A stretch of DNA of 64,000 nucleotides from assembly GCA_047974375.1 (NCBI GenBank), contig JBKECF010000031.1:1-64000 (forward strand), in the 5' to 3' direction. The position numbers and the translations under genes were made by a program. The notes beneath the pieces were generated by a model. It searched no databases. It saw only the letters and a program-made list of their open reading frames with translations, and had not been told where the DNA came from. Below, piece by piece: positions 26,153 to 35,890 of this stretch (its first letter is position 1; each line of letters starts with the position of its first letter). Origin of the DNA: JBKECF01 sp047974375 (GTDB taxonomy: Bacteria; Bacillota; Clostridia; Lachnospirales; CAMZNU01).

Positions 26153-27697
26153 ATGAAATATAACGTAAAAGCTCTTTTAGCGCCAATTATAGCATTAGTA
26201 GTAGTCTTTTCTGGATGTAACGATAAAGAAAAAAAATCCGGAAATGATAGTAATACAAATGTTGAAAGTGAAAACAAATCAAATTTATACGATGGCGATT
26301 TAACTTACAAAGGTGATATTACGGTATACGCTCAGGCATATCAGCCTGTAGAACCTACCGAGGAAAATCCCAATCCACCAACTGCCTTAAAAAGCATTGC
26401 CAAAAAATACGAAGAACTACATCCGGAAATAAATATAGATTTTTTAACCACTGTTACAGGTGATGATTATATTACATGGTTAAAAACAAAAATGTCAGCA
26501 GGTGAAGCTCCCGATGTTGTGTGGGCACAAGGCACGGACTTGAAAGGCGGTACATATCCAAAAGGATCAATGATTGACCTAGCCCCTATTTTTGAAGAAT
26601 ATCCAAACACTTACATAGGAGGCAATGAAAAATGGATAGACACATTTACACCATCTATATATGAACAACTTCCAGACGAAAATGGATCTGTATGGCAACT
26701 TAATGCAGACTATGTTGCCACAGCAGTAGTCTATAACAAAGAAATGTTTGCTAAGGCTGATATAACAAATTTACCAACTACTTGGGAAGAATTTAATGTA
26801 GTATGCGATAAATTAATGGCTACAGGAATAATCCCATACAGCTATTCAATGTCAAATAAATATGAGTCATCTGATAGAATGTCTTGGCTAGCTAGATTAT
26901 TTTATTCAAATTATTATGCAGATGAATTTCAAGAAATGGCAGTGCAAGGAAGTGAAATTTCTTTAACACCTATTGAAATTGCCGTTGCTTTTAAAAATGG
27001 TTTGTACGATGTTAAGGACCCTAAATATTTAGGTTGGTGGGAATATATGAAAGAAAAAGAAACTCAATACATGCCATCTGATTTTATAAGTGCAACTAAT
27101 GATAATTTATTTACTTTTAATATGTTTGTAAATAAAAATATTGCAATGTACTTTGACGGAAGCTGGGCTAAAAGAGATTTACCTGCCGCTAATTTAGATT
27201 TTGAATATGGTATGTTTTCCTTTCCACATCCAACATCTAATGACGATAAGTACGCAACAGACTTCAACTCTACAAATGCTATAGGTGGACCTTCTGGTGC
27301 ATTTCAATTTTCTATAGTATCAAATAGAGGAAATAAAACCCTTACAGATGATAAACTTGAAGCGTGTATAGATTGGCTAATGTACATATCTACTCCAGAA
27401 AATAACTCCACTATAGTAAATGACTTAGGAAGCTTTATTCCAACAATTGTCGGCGCTACTGCTGGTCCAGATTCTAAAGCCATAATAGATAGTTTAGATA
27501 ATAAGCAGCAAACTTTAGACGGAGGTGTATGTGTTACGGTAGCTTATTTAGATGCATACTACAGAATTTACCAACAATACTTATCTGGTGCTATTACAAT
27601 TAAAGAGGCACGAGAACAATTAGCACCTGAAGCGGAAATTATGGTTAATGAGGTTATTGATAATTATCAGGGAGATATTAGCCAATTCTTAAAATAA
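26153..27697 (+). CDS. Extracellular solute-binding lipoprotein, family 1 (sugar/oligosaccharide)
   Basis: This 514-residue protein has a lipoprotein signal with lipobox VFSGC and a Ser/Asn-rich tether, followed by the family-1 solute-binding fold used for di- and oligosaccharides. The segment APDVVWAQGTDL near residue 120 and MFVNKNIAMYFDGSWA near residue 325 are typical. It should deliver substrate to the permeases at 27777 and 28676. No ATPase gene is in the cluster, so a shared MsmK-type ATPase encoded elsewhere is likely, as is common in Firmicutes. Its expression may be higher than that of the permeases because of the hairpin that follows. Confidence 0.9.
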   Translation: MKYNVKALLAPIIALVVVFSGCNDKEKKSGNDSNTNVESENKSNLYDGDLTYKGDITVYAQAYQPVEPTEENPNPPTALKSIAKKYEELHPEINIDFLTTVTGDDYITWLKTKMSAGEAPDVVWAQGTDLKGGTYPKGSMIDLAPIFEEYPNTYIGGNEKWIDTFTPSIYEQLPDENGSVWQLNADYVATAVVYNKEMFAKADITNLPTTWEEFNVVCDKLMATGIIPYSYSMSNKYESSDRMSWLARLFYSNYYADEFQEMAVQGSEISLTPIEIAVAFKNGLYDVKDPKYLGWWEYMKEKETQYMPSDFISATNDNLFTFNMFVNKNIAMYFDGSWAKRDLPAANLDFEYGMFSFPHPTSNDDKYATDFNSTNAIGGPSGAFQFSIVSNRGNKTLTDDKLEACIDWLMYISTPENNSTIVNDLGSFIPTIVGATAGPDSKAIIDSLDNKQQTLDGGVCVTVAYLDAYYRIYQQYLSGAITIKEAREQLAPEAEIMVNEVIDNYQGDISQFLK

Positions 27698-27709
27698 AAT
27701 ATAATTATA

Positions 27710-27744
27710 AACCCCATAGCTAAAAAAATGAAAGCTTTGGGGTT
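27710..27744 (+). terminator. Intercistronic hairpin after the binding-protein gene
   Basis: AACCCCA and TGGGGTT, with a further AGC/GCT inside, form a stem between binding-protein and permease genes. Only a weak T-run follows, so partial termination or mRNA protection is likely. Confidence 0.55.
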
Positions 27745-27776
27745 CGTATAAAATCTTTATATTTTGGAGGTGCATT

Positions 27777-28667
27777 TTGAAAAACGGATTAAACAATACA
27801 AATTATCAAATTTTTTATGCAATTTTATTTCTTTTACCAACAATACTAATTCTATTAAGCTTTTCCTATTTACCAACTTTTAGTGCTATATATTTTTCCT
27901 TTACAGAATGGGACGGATTTTTTAACCCTAAATTTATTGGCCTGAAAAATTATATTCAGCTAATTAATGATCCTATATTTTGGAAGTCCCTTAAAAACGT
28001 TCTTTATTGGGGGTTAGGTAGTGGTATAGTTACTATGATAGCACCATTTATATGTGCCGAACTAATTATTTCTTGTAAAAATAAGAAGTCGCAATATTTT
28101 TTCAGATCTGCTTTTGTATTACCTATGGTAGTTCCCACTATAGTAATACTTCAAATTTGGCAATTTATTTACAGCCCAGAAATCGGGCTTTTAAATCAAT
28201 TATTAGTAAACCTAGACTTGGGTGATTTAGGAAAAAATTGGTTAGGTGATCCTACTTGGGTTGTTCCATCTCTTATTTTCATGGGTTTCCCTTGGATATC
28301 TGGACTAAATTTATTATTATTTTACGCCGGTTTACAGGGCATACCTGGAGATGTAAAAGAATATGCAAAAATCGACGGCTGCGTGGGCTTAAAAAGAATT
28401 TCAAAAATTGATATTCCCTTAATACGAGGTCAAATTAGATTAGTATTAATTTTAACTTTAATAGGCGTTTTACAAAATACAACAACACCTTTACTTATGA
28501 CTAACGGAGGCCCTGGATACTCCTCGTATGTTCCTGGACTTTATATGTATTTTAAAGCTTTTAAAGAAAGTAAATTTGGATACGCCTCGGCAATAGCCAC
28601 AATAATGTTTTTATTAATTTTAATTTTCACTTTCATAGCCAACAAAATAAGCAAAGAAAAGGAATAG
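27777..28667 (+). CDS. Sugar ABC transporter permease (MalF/UgpA type)
   Basis: This 296-residue protein has six predicted membrane segments. The ATPase-contact (EAA) loop reads EYAKIDGCVGLKRISKIDIP, near residue 197. It starts with TTG at 27777 behind a TTTTGGAGG site. It pairs with the next permease to import the ligand of the protein encoded at 26153. Confidence 0.9.
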   Translation: MKNGLNNTNYQIFYAILFLLPTILILLSFSYLPTFSAIYFSFTEWDGFFNPKFIGLKNYIQLINDPIFWKSLKNVLYWGLGSGIVTMIAPFICAELIISCKNKKSQYFFRSAFVLPMVVPTIVILQIWQFIYSPEIGLLNQLLVNLDLGDLGKNWLGDPTWVVPSLIFMGFPWISGLNLLLFYAGLQGIPGDVKEYAKIDGCVGLKRISKIDIPLIRGQIRLVLILTLIGVLQNTTTPLLMTNGGPGYSSYVPGLYMYFKAFKESKFGYASAIATIMFLLILIFTFIANKISKEKE

Positions 28668-28675
28668 GAGGTTCT

Positions 28676-29509
28676 ATGTCTAAAAAAAGAATAAATAAAT
28701 TATCAATATTAACTTACCTATGCCTATTTATTTTAGGTTTTTTAACTTTTTACCCTTTAATTTTTACTATCTTAACCTCATTTAAAGACAACGAACAATT
28801 TTTCAAATCCTTTTGGGGATTTCCAAACCCTTTAGTTTTAGGAAATTACAGAAATGCATTCCAAAGTTTATTACCCTATATTTTTAACAGTTTCTATATC
28901 GCCGCTGTTAGTATTCTATTAATTTTAGTATCCACAAGTTTATCTGCCTATGCTTTTGCCAGATTAACATTTCCTTTTAAAGAAAAAATTTTTGCAGCTA
29001 TACTTGCATTAATGATGATACCTGGTATGCTACAATTAATTCCAAGATTTCAACTTTTAATTAGTTATGGTTTACTAAATACATACTCTGGAATTATAAT
29101 AGGTTATGTGGCATCAGCCCAAACTATGGCAATATTTATAATTCGTAGTTTTTTAGACTCTCAACCTGAAGAATTATACGAAGCAGCAAGAATTGATGGC
29201 GCGACAGAAGTAAGAACATTTACAAACATTGCACTACCACTTTTAAAACCAGTTCTAGGAACAGTTGCCATAATCAATCTATTAACAATATGGAATGATT
29301 ATTTATGGCCGTTAGTTGTAACGTCCGATGAAAATTTATTTACAATGGCTTTAGGCCTCTTAAAATACACATCTTCATTTGGAAATACAACTCTATACGG
29401 CCCTATGTTTGCTGGCTACGTAGTAGCCTCATTGCCTCTAGTTATTTTATTTTTATTTTTTATGGACTATTTTATGGAGGGACTTACAGCCGGTGCAGTT
29501 AAAATGTAA
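28676..29509 (+). CDS. Sugar ABC transporter permease (MalG/UgpE type)
   Basis: This 277-residue protein has six membrane segments and the EAA loop EAARIDGATEVRTFTNIALP near residue 165. It lies 8 bp after the first permease with an AGGAGG site. It completes the CUT1-type importer, whose ATPase is not in this window. Confidence 0.9.
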   Translation: MSKKRINKLSILTYLCLFILGFLTFYPLIFTILTSFKDNEQFFKSFWGFPNPLVLGNYRNAFQSLLPYIFNSFYIAAVSILLILVSTSLSAYAFARLTFPFKEKIFAAILALMMIPGMLQLIPRFQLLISYGLLNTYSGIIIGYVASAQTMAIFIIRSFLDSQPEELYEAARIDGATEVRTFTNIALPLLKPVLGTVAIINLLTIWNDYLWPLVVTSDENLFTMALGLLKYTSSFGNTTLYGPMFAGYVVASLPLVILFLFFMDYFMEGLTAGAVKM

Positions 29510-29544
29510 ATCTACTACAATATTTAATGTGAAGGAGAAAAGAT

Positions 29545-32500
29545 ATGCTTTACAAAAACCAAGAACTAACCAAAGAACTATTTAAAAACCCAAGCGCTGA
29601 ATATAGAGGCACACCTTTCTTTTCATGGAACTGTAAAGTAACAAAAGAATTATTAAGTAAAGAAATTGACGACCTTAAGGAAATGGGCATGGGCGGATTC
29701 CACATTCATAGTAGAACGGGATTAGATATAAAATACTTAAGCGATGAATTTATGGAATTAGTTAAATACGCTAATGAAAAAGGTAAAGACAATAATATGC
29801 TTACATGGCTATATGATGAAGATAGATGGCCCTCTGGTGCAGCCGGCGGTTTAGTTACTAAAGACGAAAAGTATAGAAGTAGATTTTTAATCTTTACTCC
29901 AAATAAAGACCGTGAAGAAAGCAATAGCATTAAATTCGATTCCTCTAGCCGTGCCCAAAGAGGAAGTAAAAGAGAACTATTGGGAAAATATGAAATAAAT
30001 ATAAAAAATGGATACCTATACGACTATAGAAGACTTGGTGAAGGTGAAAAAGTAAATGGCGAAACTTGGTATGCATATTTGGAAATTGCAGGAACAAGTC
30101 CATGGTTTAATAATGAAACTTATTTAAACACATTAGATAAAAAAGCTGTAGAACGTTTTATAGAAGAAACCCACGAAAAATATTTTAAAGCAATAGGGAG
30201 TGAGTTTGAAAAGTCCATACCTGCAATATTTACCGACGAACCACAATTCACACACAAGGACAACCTAGGCTTTGCTAATGAAAAAAAAGATATAGCATTA
30301 CCATATACAGACGATTTTCATAAAACTTATAAGGAATTATATAAAAATGATTTTTTGGATTATTTACCGGAAATTATTTGGGACTTACCAGACAACAAAA
30401 TTTCAGTAGCTAGATATCGCTACCATGAACATATAAGCGAAATATTTACAAATGCTTTTGCTGATACTGTAGGCACGTGGTGTAAAAATCACAACATAAT
30501 GCTTACAGGGCATATGATGGAAGAACCAACATTGGAATCCCAAACTAGGGCTTTAGGTGAAACAATGCGCGCCTATAGGTCATTTCAATTACCTGGAATT
30601 GATATTCTCTGCGATCATAGAGAATATTCTACAGCCAAACAAGCCCAATCAGCTTCACATCAATATGGATGCCCAGGGGTATTAAGCGAACTATATGGTG
30701 TTACAAATTGGGACTTCGATTTTAGAGGTCATAAACTACAAGGAGATTGGCAAGCGGCTCTCGGTGTAACAACTAGGGTTCACCATCTAACTTGGATGTC
30801 TATGGCAGGCGAAGCAAAAAGAGATTACCCTGCTTCCATCGGCTATCAATCTCCATGGTACAAAGAGTACTCCTACGTAGAAAATCATTTCGCACGAGTT
30901 AATACAGCACTTACTCGTGGCAAAGCTAAAGTTAACATAGGAGTAATACACCCAATCGAATCATACTGGCTATACTTTGGCCCAGATGAACAAAGCAGCA
31001 ATAAAAGGTCAGATTTAGAAAATAATTTTGACGATATAATTAATTGGCTAATTTTCGGACAAATGGATTTCGACTTTATATCAGAGTCTTTATTGCCTAA
31101 TTTATATAAAAAATCAAATAATAAATTCCTAGTCGGTGAAATGAGTTACGATGTAATATTAGTACCTAATTGTATTACTTTACGTAAAACAACGCTAAAC
31201 GCCCTAGAAGAATTCAATAGCACAGGAGGAAAGGTAATTTTTTTAGGTGACTATCCACAATTTATAGATGCTAGCCATAGTACTAAAGATATATTCACGT
31301 CATACCCATTACTACCATTTACTAGAGGCGAAATTATTAACACTTTAGAAGAATACAGAGAAATAAGTGTAAAAGATGAAAAAGGCAGATTACGAGATGA
31401 TTTAATTTATCAAATTCGATGGGAAAAAGATGAAAGATGGCTATTCATGTGCCATGGTAAAAAGCCTTTGAACCCTGATGTAGTTGATGTTGAAAAAATA
31501 AAAATAGAGCTAAAGGGCATCTGGTCCCCTACATTGTATAACACTCTAACAGGAGAAATTTCACCCTACCCTGCTTCTATTGAAAATGAAAAAACAATTA
31601 TAGAGTATGAATTTTTTTGTCATGATAGTATTTTATTTAATTTAAGACACGAAACCCCAAACCCTAACATAGGTACAGTTAATAAAATTTATAAGGAAAC
31701 TTATGAAATACGCAACAAAGTTCCCGTTACACTTACTGAACCTAATGTATTACTATTAGATATGGCTGAATTTTCTTTTGATAACAGTAAATGGCAAGAA
31801 AATGAAGAAATCTTACGAATTGATAATATTTTTAGGGAAAAATTAAACTATCCTCTTCGTATGGAAGCATTAGAACAACCTTGGGTAACTAGGGAAAAGT
31901 TAGATTATGACCACACCTTAAGTTTAAGGTTTACCATAGAATCTGAAATCAATGTTAAAAATCCATCTATAGCTTTAGAAAATCCAGAACTTATTGAAAT
32001 AATAGTTAATGGTAGCAAAATAAACAATGAAGTAAACGGCTGGTTTGTGGACCAATGTATAAAAACCATCCCACTGCCAGAATTGCCTAAAGGAAAATCT
32101 GTTATTGTATTAAATATTAAATATAACAAAAAAACAAATATTGAATGGTGTTATTTGCTTGGATATTTTGGCGTAGAAGTTAATGGTTCAAGGGCAAAAA
32201 TAATTGAACCAGTTAAAGAGCTATCCTTTGGCGACTGGACAAAACAAGGTCTACCTTTTTACGCCGGAAATGTAACCTACCATTGCCCTACAAATATTGA
32301 GAACAAATCAGCAATGACTGTTGAAGTCCCTCAATTCAGAAACCCTCTACTTAAAATAGAAAATACAGGGGATATAATCGCATATGCTCCTTACGAAGTA
32401 GAGCTTAAGGCCGAAAAAACAATAGATATAACAGCTTACGGAAATAGGATAAATAGTTTTGGAGCAATACACAATTGCGATAAATCTGCTCACTGGTTTG

Positions 32501-32595
32501 GTCCTAACGGATGGAGAACCGAGGGTAAAAAATGGTCCTATGAATACCAACTTGCAGAAACAGGGATTTTAATTAGCCCTAGGTTTAAAATTTAA
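29545..32595 (+). CDS. Large glycoside-hydrolase-like enzyme (GH106-related)
   Basis: This protein of 1016 residues has no signal peptide. It belongs to a large family annotated only as glycosyl hydrolase and distantly like GH106 alpha-L-rhamnosidases. Its N-terminus follows the family pattern AEYRGTPFFSWNCKV, LKEMGMGGFHIHSR and LYDEDRWPSGAAGG (about residues 18-102), typical of a TIM barrel. Candidate catalytic acids lie in TDEPQF (D231, E232) and in LSELYGVTNWD (E382). The C-terminal 450 residues look like beta-sandwich domains. It is 35 bp after the permeases and should degrade the imported oligosaccharide in the cytoplasm. The specificity is unknown; rhamnose- or galactose-containing glycans are guesses. 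Confidence 0.75.
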   Translation: MLYKNQELTKELFKNPSAEYRGTPFFSWNCKVTKELLSKEIDDLKEMGMGGFHIHSRTGLDIKYLSDEFMELVKYANEKGKDNNMLTWLYDEDRWPSGAAGGLVTKDEKYRSRFLIFTPNKDREESNSIKFDSSSRAQRGSKRELLGKYEINIKNGYLYDYRRLGEGEKVNGETWYAYLEIAGTSPWFNNETYLNTLDKKAVERFIEETHEKYFKAIGSEFEKSIPAIFTDEPQFTHKDNLGFANEKKDIALPYTDDFHKTYKELYKNDFLDYLPEIIWDLPDNKISVARYRYHEHISEIFTNAFADTVGTWCKNHNIMLTGHMMEEPTLESQTRALGETMRAYRSFQLPGIDILCDHREYSTAKQAQSASHQYGCPGVLSELYGVTNWDFDFRGHKLQGDWQAALGVTTRVHHLTWMSMAGEAKRDYPASIGYQSPWYKEYSYVENHFARVNTALTRGKAKVNIGVIHPIESYWLYFGPDEQSSNKRSDLENNFDDIINWLIFGQMDFDFISESLLPNLYKKSNNKFLVGEMSYDVILVPNCITLRKTTLNALEEFNSTGGKVIFLGDYPQFIDASHSTKDIFTSYPLLPFTRGEIINTLEEYREISVKDEKGRLRDDLIYQIRWEKDERWLFMCHGKKPLNPDVVDVEKIKIELKGIWSPTLYNTLTGEISPYPASIENEKTIIEYEFFCHDSILFNLRHETPNPNIGTVNKIYKETYEIRNKVPVTLTEPNVLLLDMAEFSFDNSKWQENEEILRIDNIFREKLNYPLRMEALEQPWVTREKLDYDHTLSLRFTIESEINVKNPSIALENPELIEIIVNGSKINNEVNGWFVDQCIKTIPLPELPKGKSVIVLNIKYNKKTNIEWCYLLGYFGVEVNGSRAKIIEPVKELSFGDWTKQGLPFYAGNVTYHCPTNIENKSAMTVEVPQFRNPLLKIENTGDIIAYAPYEVELKAEKTIDITAYGNRINSFGAIHNCDKSAHWFGPNGWRTEGKKWSYEYQLAETGILISPRFKI

Positions 32596-32625
32596 AAAAT
32601 CCAAAGTTAAATATATTTTAATAGT

Positions 32626-32657
32626 CAAAAAAATAGTGGGGACAACCGTCCCCACCA
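32626..32657 (-). terminator. Terminator of the minus-strand epimerase operon
   Basis: On the minus strand GTGGGGAC and GTCCCCAC form a perfect 8-bp stem with a 4-nt loop, followed by a seven-T run. It lies between convergent genes, directly after the stop at 32662. Confidence 0.85.
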
Positions 32658-32661
32658 TTAC

Positions 32662-33483
32662 CTAAAGTCCAATTATATAATCCAAAGCCCTAGCAGTGTT
32701 AGTAATTAGCTGTTCTGGAGCTGTATTATAAGGAGCAAGCTCTGCTGTTATACAATCATTATAACCAATTTCTTTTAAGGCAGATATTAGCGCACTATAA
32801 TCCATATCACCTTCAAGTAAATTTTTAAAGCCTGTTATATTTCCAATGGAAGTATCGAAGTCCTTAATATGCACCTTAGCTATTAAATTCCCTAAAATTC
32901 TCACCCATTGTTCTGGGAATCCGAATTGCAATACATTTCCAGCGTCGAAATACATTTTTACATAGGGTGAATTTATTTCTTCCAATAGTTGTTTGCATTC
33001 GAGAGGGCTTAGTAAAAATTTATTCCAAACATTCTCCATCGCAATAATAATATTCTTTTTTTCACCATAACCTTTTAATTCATTAAAGGCTTCCTTTGCT
33101 CTATTGTATACAACATCATAAGAAACTTCCTTAGTTGTACAACCTGGCACAACTAAAACAGCCTTTGCTCCTAAATAACTAGCGCTATCTATCATTTTTT
33201 TTACAATTAACTTGCCCTTTTCCCTAATGCTTTTATCATTGGAAGATAAAGGATAGGACCAGTGCAGTGAAGTTGAAATACTCGGTATTTCTAAATTATA
33301 TTTTTTTGCTAGTTGCAATATTTCCTCGTAGTCTTTTCCCATCATGCCTATAGTTAAGTAATCTGAAGGGCTTTCGCTCATATTTAGCTCAATATTTGAA
33401 AAACCATTTTTTGAAGCACTTATAAATATTTCTTCAAGAGATAAAGTTGAGTCAAAACACCATGCATTAATACATTTTTTCAT
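32662..33483 (-). CDS. Sugar phosphate isomerase/epimerase family protein (AP2Ec TIM barrel)
   Basis: This 273-residue TIM barrel of the xylose-isomerase-like/AP-endonuclease-2 superfamily is related to UlaE, IolE and IolH. The metal ligands of the family are visible: Glu in IIAMENVWN, Asp in YFDAGN, His in KVHIKDFD and Glu in ITAELAPY. The reaction cannot be fixed from sequence: isomerisation, epimerisation, dehydration or a keto-sugar lyase reaction are all known here. It is the last gene of an operon with a Gfo/Idh dehydrogenase, and such pairs often act in sequence on oxidised sugars. It starts behind an AGGAGG site. Confidence 0.86.
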   Translation of the reverse strand: MKKCINAWCFDSTLSLEEIFISASKNGFSNIELNMSESPSDYLTIGMMGKDYEEILQLAKKYNLEIPSISTSLHWSYPLSSNDKSIREKGKLIVKKMIDSASYLGAKAVLVVPGCTTKEVSYDVVYNRAKEAFNELKGYGEKKNIIIAMENVWNKFLLSPLECKQLLEEINSPYVKMYFDAGNVLQFGFPEQWVRILGNLIAKVHIKDFDTSIGNITGFKNLLEGDMDYSALISALKEIGYNDCITAELAPYNTAPEQLITNTARALDYIIGL

Positions 33484-33500
33484 AAAATCCTCCTATGTGA

Positions 33501-34454
33501 TTAAAATTCAGCAAATTCATAAGCCTTTAGAGCTATGTCTAAAGCAAACTTGCCATGTTCTCCCGTAACTTTAGACTTGCCACCGCTTTCTATTGTGTGA
33601 ATAAAGTCTTTTAGCATTTCAAAATCCATATCATTTCCAAAGGCATAGCTCCTCGCCTTTTCATTAGCGCCGCCATAAATAATGCCACTTTCTAAAAATG
33701 CATCTACACGCAAGCTATCTTTTTCCCCTATAAAATCTATAACTAAGTCGCCCCACATTGGGTAGCCACTTGGTCTATTCCAACTGGTATCTATACTAAA
33801 TATTGCATCATCTTCCAACTTCATTAAAATCAAACCACTATCATCAGTTTCTATATCATGCAACTGCCTACTTATTACAGCAGTTAAATTTTTAATTTTT
33901 GGTTGCAAAATCCAATTAACTATGTCCGCTACATGGACAGTATGGTCTATAACTGAACCTCCACCAGATAATTTTTTCTCCACAAACCAACCACCAGGCA
34001 TTTGACCATGATTTGTAGCTACAATAGACTGTATTTTACCTAGTCTATTGCTTTCAATTATTTTTTTCGCCTCTACTATTGGCGAAGAATACCTTACTGG
34101 GAAACAAATCATAAGTTCTACATTGTTTTTTTCGCAGGACTTAATCATAATATCCGCATCTTCCATAGTTGTTGCCACAGGCTTTTCAACAATAACATGT
34201 AGTTTTTTTTCAGCTGCCATAACTGTATATTCTTTGTGATAAATATTCTCAGAACATATAAGGGCAATATCACATTGAACTTTCAAAAGCTTTTCTACAT
34301 TTGTGTACAAATCGATTGCAAATTCCTTAGACATTTTTTCGGATTTTTTCAAATCTTTGTCGTAAACCCCAATTATTTCTACATTAAGTTTTAAAAGGGA
34401 TTTTATGTAACTAACTACGTGCATATGTGCACAGCCTAAAATACAAACTTTCAA
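33501..34454 (-). CDS. Gfo/Idh/MocA family oxidoreductase
   Basis: This 317-residue NAD(P)-dependent dehydrogenase has an N-terminal Rossmann fold (VCILGCAHMHVV, then VIVEKPVATTMEDAD with the EKP motif near residue 95) and a C-terminal sheet domain (GGSVIDHTVHVADIVNW). Members oxidise hydroxyls of inositols, aminosugars and glycosides. The start is TTG at 34454 after an AGGAGG site. It follows the short Gfo-like gene by 19 bp and precedes the epimerase gene by 17 bp. The dinucleotide motif is GxAHxH-like rather than GxGxxG, which occurs in some subgroups. Confidence 0.9.
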   Translation of the reverse strand: MKVCILGCAHMHVVSYIKSLLKLNVEIIGVYDKDLKKSEKMSKEFAIDLYTNVEKLLKVQCDIALICSENIYHKEYTVMAAEKKLHVIVEKPVATTMEDADIMIKSCEKNNVELMICFPVRYSSPIVEAKKIIESNRLGKIQSIVATNHGQMPGGWFVEKKLSGGGSVIDHTVHVADIVNWILQPKIKNLTAVISRQLHDIETDDSGLILMKLEDDAIFSIDTSWNRPSGYPMWGDLVIDFIGEKDSLRVDAFLESGIIYGGANEKARSYAFGNDMDFEMLKDFIHTIESGGKSKVTGEHGKFALDIALKAYEFAEF

Positions 34455-34473
34455 AATAGCACCTCCTATTTTT

Positions 34474-34935
34474 CTATAGATTTTCCATAACTTTTTCAGT
34501 AATATTTTTCACCTCTGGGCTGTATTCTTCAAAGGCACACAAAGAAAAAACTTTTTTATGATCACTATTACTTAGAACTACAGGGGTATTTTTACTGCTA
34601 TCGTAATCTAGCATACCCATGTCCCCTACTACTTCAACTTTAAAATTAGGCTTTATTTCTTCCTTAAACAAATTAACAGAAATATGTGTAGTTTTGCATT
34701 CTCTATGCTTTAGTATAATTATACTTTTTTCAAGATTTACACTTTGGCATAAAATCTCTTCAGGTTCGCCAAGTATTTGTAAAGCAAAGTTAATGTCTTC
34801 TTGCAATACAAGTAAAAGTGCATTCCTATTCACTTCCTCTAGTGCTATCACCTTGAAAATTCTAATGGATTTTACATCCCCCAGAGCTTCCCCATTTACA
34901 CTTTCCATTATTGCGTTGTAATTTTCTTTGTTCAT
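34474..34935 (-). CDS. Short protein resembling a lone Gfo/Idh/MocA C-terminal domain
   Basis: This 153-residue protein has no Rossmann fold. Its sequence (INFALQILGEPEEILCQSVN, then KTTHISVNLF, PNFKVEVVGDMGMLDYDSS and TPVVLSN) follows the pattern of the C-terminal sheet domain of Gfo/Idh/MocA dehydrogenases. The usual order is a lateral helix, a substrate-facing sheet and a GDKGML-like strand. The gene begins cleanly after GAGGAGGT, 3 bp after the araC stop, and ends cleanly 19 bp before a full dehydrogenase. It therefore looks like a real split-domain gene rather than debris. It may pair with the full-length partner or be a non-catalytic subunit. The family call is moderate. Confidence 0.6.
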   Translation of the reverse strand: MNKENYNAIMESVNGEALGDVKSIRIFKVIALEEVNRNALLLVLQEDINFALQILGEPEEILCQSVNLEKSIIILKHRECKTTHISVNLFKEEIKPNFKVEVVGDMGMLDYDSSKNTPVVLSNSDHKKVFSLCAFEEYSPEVKNITEKVMENL

Positions 34936-34938
34936 TCT

Positions 34939-35808
34939 TTACCTCCTCAAAATAGATTTTTCATATTCAGACGGGGACATACCCCATTTCTTTTTAAAGG
35001 ATTGAGAAAAATAATGAATGGATTCAAAACCTAGCATAGAAGAAATTTCTGTAAAAGTATAAATGTTTTTTTCTATGAGTTCTTTTGCCTTTTCCATCTT
35101 CTTATTGTTAAAATATGTTATAACACCGCAATCCTTTTTTTCTTTAAATATATTTTTTAATTTTGTGCTGCTAATATGGAACTTTTTGCAAATTTCTTTT
35201 ATAGTTACTTTACTATCTAAATTAGCATTTAAAAAAATTATTATGTTGCTATAGAGGTCCTCGTTATCAAATTTTGTATTCCTTAGTTCAAAAGGAGTTA
35301 TTAAATTTTTTTCTGTAAATGTTTTTTCGTAGCGTATAAGCCTTACTAAAAAAGCTTCCAAAGCGTTATATAAAAGCTGCTCCGTTCCTATATTTTTACT
35401 TATAGAAGTATCCCAATTTTGATATAAAAACCCGAAATCCTTTTTAAAAATACTTGCCTCTTCAATTATTTCGTATATATACTTAACTAAGTTTTTAGGT
35501 AAATAATATTTTTTATCATTAAAAAAGTCCATAGATTTAGAATTACAATAAAAACTAATTATTATTACATTAGGAGAAATTCCTCCCTTGGATTTTAACG
35601 CATGGAATTCATTTGGTTTGTGAAAAATTATCTCACCTTCCTTAAGAGATAGAGTTTTGTTTGTTGCCGTCACTTCCAATTCTCCACGAATAACATAAAC
35701 TAATTCCCAAAAATTATGCTTTTCTCCTGCAAAAATGTAATCGGGAGCTAATTTTTCATAAAAGACTGTAACAATTTGTTCTACTTCAATTAATTTTAAA
35801 CAATTCAT
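34939..35808 (-). CDS. AraC-family transcriptional regulator
   Basis: This 289-residue regulator has an N-terminal cupin sensor (WELVYVIRGELEVTATN, HKPNEFHALKS) and a C-terminal double helix-turn-helix (ICKKFHISSTKLKNIFKE and ISSMLGFESIHYFSQSFKKK, the last being the AraC signature). The ATG at 35808 follows GGGAGG; an upstream ATG at 35826 overlaps that site. It is first in the minus-strand operon and divergent from the dehydrogenase at 36042, so it may control both directions. Confidence 0.88.
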   Translation of the reverse strand: MNCLKLIEVEQIVTVFYEKLAPDYIFAGEKHNFWELVYVIRGELEVTATNKTLSLKEGEIIFHKPNEFHALKSKGGISPNVIIISFYCNSKSMDFFNDKKYYLPKNLVKYIYEIIEEASIFKKDFGFLYQNWDTSISKNIGTEQLLYNALEAFLVRLIRYEKTFTEKNLITPFELRNTKFDNEDLYSNIIIFLNANLDSKVTIKEICKKFHISSTKLKNIFKEKKDCGVITYFNNKKMEKAKELIEKNIYTFTEISSMLGFESIHYFSQSFKKKWGMSPSEYEKSILRR

Positions 35809-35890
35809 ATGTCCTCCCTTAAGCATCTTTTAATATTATGGTATTGCTTTTAATTGTGAAAATCAACACACTTTACATATAATGCCCTTT

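Noticed and set aside
34474..34935. Idea that this is the beta subunit of a C-glycoside deglycosidase (DgpB-like)
   Set aside because: The size is similar, but the sequence follows the Gfo/Idh C-terminal pattern (INFALQILGEPEE, VVGDMGMLDYD) rather than that family's beta-sandwich.
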